In this document: positions 27,557 to 35,635 of the stretch, piece by piece
How positions within the stretch are numbered: position 1 is the stretch's first letter
Layout of the letters: the number at the start of each line of letters is the position of its first letter
Assembly: GCA_963664835.2 (NCBI GenBank)
Contig: CAXXUG010000004.1
Coordinates: forward strand, 62,001-126,000
Reading direction: 5' to 3'
Origin: G963664835 sp963664835
Lineage (GTDB): Bacteria > Chloroflexota > UBA6077 > FW602-bin22 > JBCLEL01
DNA length: 64,000 nucleotides
Position numbers and translations under genes: made by a program
Notes under the pieces: model-generated
What the model was told of the DNA's origin: nothing
Database searches by the model: none
The model's input: only the letters and a program-made list of their open reading frames with translations

Positions 27557-29394
27557 ATGAGCATAGCAAAAGGCCCTCCTCAATCTGTCCTCTCCGAACA
27601 GCGGTTAATCCGTAATTTTTCCATAATCGCGCACATAGACCACGGAAAAACGACCCTTAGCGACCGCCTACTCGAGCTGACCAACACCATTGCACGCCGG
27701 CAAATGACCGAGCTAGTACTCGACTCGATGGACTTGGAGAGGGAGAAGGGAATAACCATCAAGGCGCGGGCGGTCCGCCTCCACTATCCCGCTTCGGACG
27801 GAAACACCTACCAGCTCAACCTGATCGACACTCCAGGACACGTGGACTTCGCCTACGAGGTGAGCCGCAGCCTGGCGGCCTGCGAGGGTGCGATCCTTGT
27901 GGTGGACGCGACACAGGGAATTCAAGCGCAGACCCTGGCGAACGTTTATTTGGCGCTCGAACACGATCTCGTCATAATCCCGGTCATCAACAAGATCGAT
28001 TTGCCCAACGCACAGACCGAAGCGGTCGGTCGGCATATTGAGGAGGTAATAGGCATTCCTCGATCGGAGACGTTGAGAATCTCGGCCAAGGACGGCACTG
28101 GCGTCGTCGACCTGCTGGAGGCGATCGTCACACGCATCCCGGCGCCGGCCGGACGGGTTGAGGAGCCTCTCCGGGCCCTGGTCTTCGACTCTCACTATGA
28201 CTCCTACAAGGGCGTGGTCACCTACGTGCGTGTTGTCGACGGAAGCGCTCACCGGCGGGCCAATCTGATGATGATGGCGACGGGCAAGACTACCGAGGCG
28301 CTGGAGATCGGCTGTTTCACCCCGGTCATGACGCCCGTCGAAACGCTTCGAACCGGCGAGGTGGGTTACGTGGCCACTGGACTCAAGAACCTGGCCGACA
28401 GCCAGGTCGGGGACACGATCACCAACAAGAGCACGCCGGCGGAGAGTCCATTGGTGGGTTATCGACCGGCAAAACCGATGGTGTTCGCCGGTCTTTACCC
28501 AATCGAGAGCAATGACTACCAGGGGCTCCGCGATGCACTGGGAAAGCTTGGCCTGAACGATGCATCGCTCCAGTTCGAGCCGGAAACCTCTAACGCTCTT
28601 GGATTCGGATTCCGCTGCGGTTTCCTAGGGTTACTGCACATGGAGATCGTGCGAGAGAGATTGGAGCGCGAGTTTGGACTCGCCTTACTGATCACTGCTC
28701 CAAGCGTGGAGTTTCGAGTGACGTTGAAGTCTGGTCAGGTGCTGTCAGTTGACAATCCTTCCCAACTGCCTCCAGCCGGCGAACGAGTGGAGATCGCCGA
28801 GCCGTGGATGGAGTTGAGCATCATTGCTCCGAACAAGTACATCGGGGCGGTGATGGAGTTGGTCATATCGCGTCGCGGCCAGAGCGGCAGCATAGAGTAC
28901 ATCGACGACTCTCGAGTTCTTATGAAGTTCTCGGTGCCTCTGAGCGAGATTCTGGTCGAGTTCTACGACCAACTGAAATCCAGTACGCATGGCTATGCGT
29001 CGATGGACTATACTTTCGACGACCACAGGGCCTCTGATTTGGTTAAGCTGGAGATTCTGGTCCAAGGACAGTCCATCGACGCCCTGTCGATGATCGTTCA
29101 TAGGGAAAAATCGTACGCACGAGGCAGGGATCTAGTTCAGAAGCTGCGCCGGCTGATTCCTCGGCAGCTGTTCGACGTTGCTGTTCAAGCCGCTATCGGC
29201 AGCCGGGTCATAGCTCGGGAGACCGTTCCGGCCACGCCGAAAGAATGTGCTGGCAAAGTGCTATGGCGGCGACGTGACTCGAAAACGCAAGCTGCTCGAG
29301 AGACAGGCGGAGGGGAAAAAGAGGTTAAAACGGGTTGGCAGTGTCGAAATACCTCAAGAAGCTTTCCTGGCAGTTCTCAAACTTGATGGACTAA
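27557..29394 (+). CDS. lepA: Elongation factor 4 (LepA), with two apparent frameshifts near the 3' end
   Basis: Ribosome-associated translational GTPase that back-translocates stalled ribosomes. It has the G1 motif 'AHIDHGKTTLSDRLLE', G3 'DTPGH', G4 'NKID' and the LepA-specific C-terminal domain. The frame breaks near 29228 (one extra C in TTCCGG); the family ending 'NVLAKCYGGDVTRKRKLLE' and 'VGSVEIPQEAFLAVLKLD' continues in the next frame. A further extra G near 29389 masks the stop; without it the protein ends '...KLDD' at 29394. Unshifted reading gives an unrelated tail to 29386. Both changes are single-base homopolymer length changes, so sequence error is the simplest explanation. Confidence 0.92.
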
Positions 29395-29395
29395 G

Positions 29396-29418
29396 GCGTT
29401 CGACCGGGGGTCGAACGC
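29396..29418 (+). terminator. Stem-loop directly after lepA (weak terminator candidate)
   Basis: GCGTTCGAC and GTCGAACGC form a perfect 9-bp stem around a 5-base loop, starting right after the restored lepA stop codon. Only two T follow, so it may be a Rho-dependent end or an mRNA-stabilising hairpin instead of a strong intrinsic terminator. Confidence 0.4.
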
Positions 29419-29452
29419 TTGGGCAAACGGCCCCGAAACGCCCGAAGCCCCG

Positions 29453-30453
29453 GTGGACCCGTCGTTCAATCTACGGTCAAGACTCCAGCGTCGTCACACC
29501 CACCAAGACCGTCGACGGCGAGGAAGAGCCCGGCCGGCGACCGCTAATTTTCTGCGAGAACTTAGTAAAGATCTACAAAGTCGCGGACCTTGAGGTTGTG
29601 GCGCTGCAGGGCTTGGACTTGACGATCTATCCAGGCGAGATGATCGGGATAGTCGGCAACAGTGGCTCGGGCAAGACGACTTGCTAAACATCCTAGGTGG
29701 GTTGGACCGGCCATCAGCCGGAAGAGTATTGGTGGCGGACAAGAATCTTCTGAAGCTGAGCGACCAGCAACTCGTCGGATATAAGCGCAAGGTCGTTGGG
29801 TTCGTTTGGCAGCAGACGGCCCGAAATCTGATCCCCTACCTGACGGCAATAGAGAACGTCGAACTGCCGATGCTAATCGCCGGTCGCTTGGGCAGAAAGG
29901 AGAGAGCCTGGGCTCGCGAAATAGTGGCAGCGGTCGGCCTAGACGAGAGGAGGAACCATAAGCTCAGCCATCTCTCTGGCGGTGAGCAGCAGCGTGTCTC
30001 CATAGCTATCGCGCTGGCCAACCGCCCGCCGTTGCTCTTGGCGGACGAGCCTACCGGCTCTGTAGACACCGAAACGGCGGTGAAGATCTTCGAAATCTTC
30101 CGAGAGCTGTGTCGAAACTACGGTACCACCGTGTTGATCGGTGACGCACGACCCAAAGGTGATGTTTCAGGTCGACCGGGTGGTGGCCATTCGGGACGGC
30201 AAGACGAGCGCTGAGATCGTCCGAAGAGTTGAAGCGGACTTGGACTGAGTACACTGACTCGGTAATCGTAGCCGGGGAGACTCACGATTCATATGTCGTG
30301 CTCGACTCGGCTGGCCGTATGCAGTTGCCGCGTCAGATTATGGAGGAGTTGGGGATATCCACCAGGGTGGAGCTAGAACGCCGAGACGACGAGATCGTCA
30401 TCAGGGCCGCCCCCCGACGAATAGAAGAGATGACCGGGGAAATCTGCCTGTGA
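29453..30453 (+). CDS. ABC transporter ATPase (MacB/LolD type) with AbrB-like C-terminal domain, frameshifted
   Basis: ATP-binding subunit of an ABC exporter. Walker A 'GNSGSGKTT', signature 'LSGGEQQRVSIAIALA' and Walker B 'LLLADEPTG' are present but spread over three frames. Breaks are at about 29681 (one T missing after 'SGSGKTT'), 30140 (extra G before 'VTHDPK') and 30215-30240. After repair the protein runs into 'SYVVLDSAGRMQLPRQIMEELGI', a swapped-hairpin AbrB-like tail that I recall in some Chloroflexota/actinobacterial ATPases of this class. The start is unresolved: no ATG/GTG/TTG is in frame, and the GTG at 29453 needs a further indel. No permease gene is in the window. Confidence 0.75.
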
Positions 30454-31175
30454 GCGAAAATCTCCCTTTGTTGCAGGTTCGGCACGTTGCCCACTCATAC
30501 AATACTGGTGGGGCGCGGATTCAGGCACTACAGAGTATCGACTTGGACGTGCATGCCGGCCAGCTAGTCGGCCTGATGGGACGCTCCGGATCTGGAAAAA
30601 CCACGCTGCTGAACATAGTGGGTGGCTTGGATAAGCCCGATGCCGGCGAAGTGCGGCTCTCGGGCGAGATTCTGACCGAAAAAAGCGAACGCGAGCTTAC
30701 TATAACCAGGGCGGCATCAGATCGGCTTCGTGTTTCAGTCATTCGCTCTGCTGCCGGTGCTGTCCGCCAGGGAGAATGTGGAACTTTCCGATGCATATAG
30801 CCGGTCTGCCGCGTTCGGAGCGCAGGAAGCGTTCGGAACAGTTGCTGTCGTTGGTCGGACTCAGCAAAACGAATGAATCACAGACCCTTTGAGCTGTCGG
30901 GAGGAGAGCAGCAACGTGTCGGCATCGCCCGTGCGCTGGCGAACCGGCCCCCACTGGTTTTGGCCGATGAGCCAACCGGAGAGCTCGATAGCATCACCGG
31001 GTTGCAGATAATGCGGCTATTTCGCTACGTTGCAACCCAAGAGAACATCGCCCTGGTGGTAGCGACCCACGATGCTACCATCATTGAGATCGCAGACGTG
31101 ACCTACCGCATCAGCGACGGTCGAATTGAAAACCCAAGAGGTCAGAGAGGAACGGGATGGAGAGAGGGCCACTGA
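30450..31175 (+). CDS. ABC transporter ATPase (MacB/LolD type), frameshifted
   Basis: Second ATPase of the same class. Its GTG overlaps the preceding stop (GTGA), so the two are coupled. It has Walker A 'GRSGSGKTTLLNIVGG', signature 'LSGGEQQRVGIARALA', Walker B 'LVLADEPTGELD' and H-loop 'VVATHD'. The middle is out of frame. Removing one base from GGG (30709-30711), TTT (30785-30787) and AAAA (30866-30869) restores a continuous protein through the Q-loop 'GFVFQSFALLPVL'. All three sites are homopolymers. Two adjacent ATPases of this type would normally serve FtsX-like permeases. Confidence 0.78.
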
Positions 31176-31182
31176 CCGGTAG

Positions 31183-31677
31183 ATGAAGGTCGTGATATTC
31201 GGCTGCGGACGACTTGGTTCAACTCTCGCCCAAATGTTGGACGATGAGGGGCACGAAAGTCACGGTATTGGACCCCGATCCGGAGAAGTTCGAGCGCCTA
31301 CGCCATGGATTTGGCGGACGCAAGCTGACCGGCATTGGGATCAACGAAGACTTTCTGCGTCGAGCCGGACTACAGGAAGCGGGGGCTTTCCTGGCCCTGA
31401 GCGGTGACGACCGAGCCCGGCGGGGGACAACACCAATGTCATGGCCAGCCAGATTGCCAAGCACGTCTTTAAAGTTCCGGTCGTGATCAGTCAAATCAAG
31501 GATCCCTTGCGCAAGGCCACCTACGATACTCTGGGGATCGAGACGTTCTGTCCGACCACATTAGGCAGCGGATTGATGATGGAGGCCATCGGCGAGGACG
31601 TTTTGAGTCGGCTACTCGAACGTCACCAGATCGTGGACAGCATCGAACTGACCCTTGTGAATGATCTTCAATCGTAA
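31183..31677 (+). CDS. TrkA-N domain potassium channel/transport regulator, frameshifted
   Basis: RCK/TrkA-N nucleotide-binding protein of about 160 residues. It has the Rossmann start 'VVIFGCGRLGSTLAQMLD', then 'VTVLDPDPEKFERL', 'NTNVMASQIAKHVF' and 'PLRKATYDTLGIETFCPTT'. Such short, single-domain forms regulate K+ uptake in response to NAD(H). The frame breaks at AAA 31256-31258 and again within CCCGGCGGGGG (31415-31426). Removing one base in the first and one C plus one G in the second restores it. Its last 66 bases overlap the 3' end of comEA on the other strand. Confidence 0.75.
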
Positions 31678-32161
31678 CAACTGCTCTAAGTTGACAATGT
31701 CGCCCCGCGCCTCGCGATACTCAAGAATCCGCTTCGCGGTGACAGGCCCCGATCGAAGGCAGAGCTTCCAACTCCGCCTGACTGGCGCGATTCAGGTTTA
31801 GCTGGCCGGAGATTTCAACCTCCTTATCTCGCCTTGCCGGCACAATGATTGACTCTTCGTCCTCCACCCTGCGGGCAAGTTCAAGCCGGCTGACATCGCC
31901 GCTCTCGGTCAATCCGGCAGCTTCCTCAATAGCGTCGGAGACCCTGGCCCCCAGAGGCAAGACGTACACGCCAGGCTGTACGACCTCTCCCCCTACGTGG
32001 ATCCGCAACTGACGAGCATAGCTAGTCGCCTCATCGGGCTCGATAACGACGAGTTCGCCGGACGGAGGCCGAGTCGCGAGATAGTAGAAGAGACCCAGGG
32101 CCGCGAGGAGAAGCAAGGACAGGAAAATACCGACCTTGCGTGACTCGAGCCATTGAATCAA
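31612..32161 (-). CDS. comEA: ComEA-like protein (SLBB plus helix-hairpin-helix), one frameshift
   Basis: Membrane-anchored DNA receptor of natural transformation or a related protein. It has an N-terminal membrane segment ('VGIFLSLLLLAALGLFYYLA'), an SLBB domain ('HVGGEVVQPGVYVLP'), then the HhH region 'LNLNRASQAELEALPSIG'. The unshifted frame ends at 31721 after 'SIGACHREADS'. Removing one base from the CCCC run at 31747-31750 continues with 'PVTAKRILEYREARGD' and ends in 'FDAVHDLVTFE' at 31612, as expected for ComEA. The tail overlaps trkA tail-to-tail. No comEC is nearby. Confidence 0.78.
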
Positions 32162-32172
32162 CGATTCCCTCC

Positions 32173-32207
32173 GGAAAGAAAAAATCGCCGGACGAACGTC
32201 CGGCGAT
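32173..32207 (-). terminator. Intrinsic terminator of trxA
   Basis: On the minus strand a perfect 10-bp stem (ATCGCCGGAC with GTCCGGCGAT) and 4-base loop is followed by TTTTTTC and more pyrimidines. This is a clear Rho-independent terminator 26 bases after the trxA stop, separating it from comEA on the same strand. Confidence 0.85.
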
Positions 32208-32232
32208 CAATACGCTAAGCGGGTGGAGTGCG

Positions 32233-32559
32233 CTAGCCGATGTGCGCCTGCAGCTTTCGCTCAAGATGCTCCTTGGGCATATATCCTACTAGCCGTTCGA
32301 CCGGCTCCCCGCCCTTGAACAAGATCAGTGTGGGTATGCTCATCACGCCAAATTGCTGGGCAACGGCCTGATTCACATCTACATCCATCTTCGCTATCTT
32401 GAGATTCCCGCCCTGCTCGGACGCGATTTGCTCCAACACAGGCGCGATCATCTTGCACGGGGCGCACCACTCGGCCCAAAAGTCCACCAATACCGGGCTT
32501 TCGGAGTTGACTACTTCCTTCTCGAACGTGCCATCGGTCACGTGCACTGGCTCACTCAC
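32233..32559 (-). CDS. trxA: Thioredoxin
   Basis: Cytoplasmic disulfide reductase of 108 residues with the active site 'WAEWCAPCKMIAPVLE', the cis-Pro motif 'SIPTLILF' and the normal length of the family. It is the expected substrate of TrxB encoded at 2.1 kb. It is intact, although genes on both sides carry frameshifts. A strong intrinsic terminator follows, so it is probably a single-gene transcript. Confidence 0.96.
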   Translation of the reverse strand: MSEPVHVTDGTFEKEVVNSESPVLVDFWAEWCAPCKMIAPVLEQIASEQGGNLKIAKMDVDVNQAVAQQFGVMSIPTLILFKGGEPVERLVGYMPKEHLERKLQAHIG

Positions 32560-33004
32560 TGTTTTCTCCCTCTGCCACTCTCTTTTTTGGCATAAGTTGT
32601 TCAGATCCTAACGATTCAATCTTGGCACGAAATACCCTGCGCGGCAACATTATTGAAAGTGGGACGGGGCGCCATGCCCGGCCCATCTGCTCCAACTTAT
32701 TCCAATTCCCGGGCCGAATCTGGGCGATTTCAGACCTCGCATTGCCTCCCCAAAGGCCCTTGAAACGAGTGTTTCGTCGAAATCTCGTAACTTCAAGACG
32801 TGCGATTGGCTCTCAGGAGGATGTGATTAGGTCATACAATCGCGATTCTTACCATCGCCGGCCGAATTAGTTGGAACAAATGCATGCCCGGCCTGACCAC
32901 AACACCCAGCCGATGCGCGGGGATTCGCCTTGGATCGATCACCGCCGCGCAGCCTCCGGCTCATCGAACCGCGGCCGGGCGATCCCTTGATATAATCGGG
33001 CCTC
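32560..33004. other. Intergenic region, no recognised gene
   Basis: 445 bases between the divergent trxA and DUF3048 genes. It presumably holds both promoters, but I see no clear consensus box, palindrome or RNA. Open frames here have no recognisable features. Confidence 0.5.
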
Positions 33005-34144
33005 GTGTCCGAGCAACATTCAGCGTTCTTGAAACCAGAGAACTTACCAACTTTGAGCGGCCTGCTGCGCAATGGCGGGCGAGTTTCGATCATCGGGACT
33101 GCTTTCATTGCGATTTTTTTCTTGATTATGACCGCGTGTTCCGGGGCGCCGGAAGAGCAACCCGTCTCCCCGACCGAGGCCGCCGTCGTGCCACCCACCG
33201 CGACTCACACTCTGACGCCACCGCCTACCCAAACTCCTGAGCCGACGCCCACTCCCACGCTAGTTCCCACCAGCACTCCAGTCGTATTGGCGCTCCGAAT
33301 CTTCGTTCGAGTTTCGACCGTTGGCGGTGATGATAGATAACCATCCCGACGCGCAACCACAATCCGGAATGAGTGATGCAGATATCATTTATGAAGCGAC
33401 AGTCGAATTTGGCATAACCAGATTCATGGCAATTTTCGCGAACAAACACCGGAAGTTATCGGTCCTGTTAGGTCGACGCGGCACTATTTTGTCGACTGGG
33501 CAAGCGAGTATGACAGCATCTTTGTCATCGCCGGCGCAAGTCCGCAAGGTCACGACGAGATCGAAAAGACAGGAATCACGAACATCGACCTCACTTACGG
33601 TGAGGGTGTATTTTGGCGGGTTACCGAACGCGAGGCGCCACACAACCTATACACCAGCGATCCGGGCATCCGCGAATGGCATGGGCCGAACGAGCCTGGT
33701 CAGTTGAGTGAGTTCGAATACAAGCCGGACATGCCGGCCGAATCGGCCGAAATCGTCGCAACGATAGTGGTCACCTATCCCGACGGGTACCGGGTTGAGT
33801 ACCACTACGACGCCGCTTCGAACGAGTACTCTCGGATCATGTCTGGAGAGGCCCATGAAGATCTGATCAGCGGTGAACAGTATCGCCCCAAGAACGTGAT
33901 CGTGCAGTTTATGGCGACGCGACCGATACCGGGCGATGATGCCGGCAGGATAGACATGGACGTAATCGGCACCGGGGACGCGATTCTCTTTCAGGATGGA
34001 ATCCGTATCGACGGCACCTGGCGAAAGACGGGTGCGACGCGTTCAACCGCGTTCCTCGACGAGGCGGGCGACAGGATCAGTCTAAACGCCGGCCAAACTT
34101 GGATCCAGGTAGTGCCTGTCGAAGGGTCGGTCGAGTCAAGCTAG
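33005..34144 (+). CDS. DUF3048-family lipoprotein, two frameshifts
   Basis: Secreted lipoprotein. The signal peptide ends in lipobox 'IMTACSG', followed by a Thr/Pro-rich spacer. The DUF3048 body has 'PLAVMIDNHPDAQPQSGM' and 'ADIIYEATVEFGITRFMAIF', then after repair 'GPVRSTRHYFVDWA', 'LTYGEGVFWRVTERE' and 'SFEYKP'-like segments, ending in 'AGQTWIQVVPV'. The frame shifts somewhere in 33285-33320 and near 33441 (one A missing in GCGAACAAAC). With both corrected, the protein is about 380 residues. Function is unknown; the family (YerB-like) is common in Firmicutes and Chloroflexota. Confidence 0.78.
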
Positions 34145-34209
34145 CGCCTCCGAAGGAACGGGGCGAGACGCAAAATTGACGGCCGGGGTCCGCCGGGCAG
34201 CGATCCTGC

Positions 34210-34779
34210 CTAGACCGCGATCAAGCTGCCCTTGTATATGCGGTCAAAGAACTTATCCCAAAAACCTTCATCTGCCGAAGTCGCGCGAATGTTTTGCTCC
34301 AACTCCCGCATCGAGCGAGGCGTAATGACCGTGGTTGGCAGGCTACGCTCCTGCCTTTGTTCCAAGACTCTGTCAAGATAACTGGTCTCGTAAGCGTATG
34401 ACGGGGCGACCCCGCTGAGGACAAAAAACTCCGAGTAAAGCATGTGGTAATACATGTCTTGGCTGACCCGGTTGGCGATGTGATACTCGTCGTCGCCCTG
34501 GTCGTCAGCCTCTCCCGCCTCCGGATCCGACTCCAGCTCGACCTCGGTTACGTAGGCGTGGAGTGCAAAGTCGCGCCAAGATAGAATATAGTAGGATATC
34601 AGCGGACTGTACTCGCGGAGCTTTGCGTTCATGAAGTCGCAGAGTCGTTGAGTCCGCCGGCGGTCGGAGTTAAGTATCAGCCATCCCTCGCCCAGGCGGG
34701 CGTGCGATTCGAGCGCGTCAAAATACGCGTTGAGCCGGTTCAACAGGTCGCGGTCTTGTGTAGTTTGATCGCCGGTCAT
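34210..34779 (-). CDS. Hypothetical protein
   Basis: Not recognised. About 189 residues, acidic, helical and rich in aromatic residues ('YYILSWRDFALHAYV', 'QDMYYHMLYSEFFVLSG'). The frame is open further upstream to 35082, but that part is Arg/Pro-rich with no domain character and would overlap the divergent zinc-ribbon gene. The ATG at 34779 (start 'MTGDQTTQDRDLLN') is therefore preferred. No signal peptide or membrane segment. Confidence 0.6.
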   Translation of the reverse strand: MTGDQTTQDRDLLNRLNAYFDALESHARLGEGWLILNSDRRRTQRLCDFMNAKLREYSPLISYYILSWRDFALHAYVTEVELESDPEAGEADDQGDDEYHIANRVSQDMYYHMLYSEFFVLSGVAPSYAYETSYLDRVLEQRQERSLPTTVITPRSMRELEQNIRATSADEGFWDKFFDRIYKGSLIAV

Positions 34780-35005
34780 ACCGGGAACAGACTTGATCGT
34801 TCCGTCAAAACGGGTAGAGGCGACAGGCGGACCCAGGGGCAGACGGCTTGGCGAACCTCGGACGGCGTGCGGCGGGATACGCGAGTGTCTGTTGACCTCG
34901 CGGCGCGTGATTGAGGTCGTTGCGCGACGGCGTTGCGAAGCTGCATCAGAATCGACACAGGGGAATTTTAGCACGCAGATGCGGACGATTGGCGGTGATG
35001 CCGGT

Positions 35006-35401
35006 ATGGAACAGAACACCTCATCGGTTACTGGCGTTATTCGATGCGAAGTGTGCAACCTGAACGTCGACGAAGGGGACAACTTCTGCCGCTATTGCGG
35101 ACATTCGCTCCGGCCGGCAGATCGTACTTCTCTGACGGTGGCGCCGCAAAACACAGTCCAGCAGTTTTGGGAATCTGGGCAGGTACCGATTCGCCGGGGT
35201 GTAGCGGTAGTGGCCATCGGCGCGATTATTGGTGCGTTGGCGCGAAGCTCGACTGGACGCTCCTTGGTTCTAGGGGTCATCGACCTGTCGTTGAGGAACC
35301 TGGTGCCGCGCCTGACCTGGCGACGGGAGAGTTCGCCTCGGGTAAAAGCGGCCGAGGAAACAATAGTCATAAGACGGAGCGCGATCGTCGCAGACAAGTA
35401 G
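35006..35401 (+). CDS. Zinc-ribbon protein with membrane segment
   Basis: A 131-residue protein. A treble-clef-like zinc ribbon near the N-terminus has two CxxC pairs ('CEVCNLNVDEGDNFCRYCG'). A flexible stretch, a hydrophobic segment ('GVAVVAIGAIIGALA') and a basic tail follow. Zinc ribbons joined to one membrane segment are frequent in Chloroflexota and Firmicutes, with no fixed role. The frame is open upstream to 34793; the ATG at 35006 puts the ribbon at the start and avoids overlap with the divergent gene. Confidence 0.65.
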   Translation: MEQNTSSVTGVIRCEVCNLNVDEGDNFCRYCGHSLRPADRTSLTVAPQNTVQQFWESGQVPIRRGVAVVAIGAIIGALARSSTGRSLVLGVIDLSLRNLVPRLTWRRESSPRVKAAEETIVIRRSAIVADK

Positions 35402-35635
35402 AGGCCTAGCGGCCCTGCTCCGCCTAGCTAAACGCCCATCTCCCCAATCGACTGAATTCAATTCCTGAGTTTAGCTACCCTGTCCTCTGCTTCGGCCATA
35501 TCTATTCGTTGGCACCTCGGTTTCGAGTTGCCTTATCTCGGGCGACACCAAAGCCGTTGCCCCGTGCGGCCAATCCGGCACCGTGGGTCTGGTCGATTGG
35601 AATCAACGTGTGGAGTGCCGGCTTGGAAGCGAAGA

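Noticed and set aside
31660..31760. Deletion junction truncating both trkA and comEA
   Set aside because: One base change in the CCCC run extends comEA to a natural end, and trkA has a normal short-form length, so no deletion is required.
34793..35005. N-terminal extension of the zinc-ribbon protein
   Set aside because: Arg-rich without domain features and overlapping the divergent gene; the ATG at 35006 starts just before the zinc ribbon.
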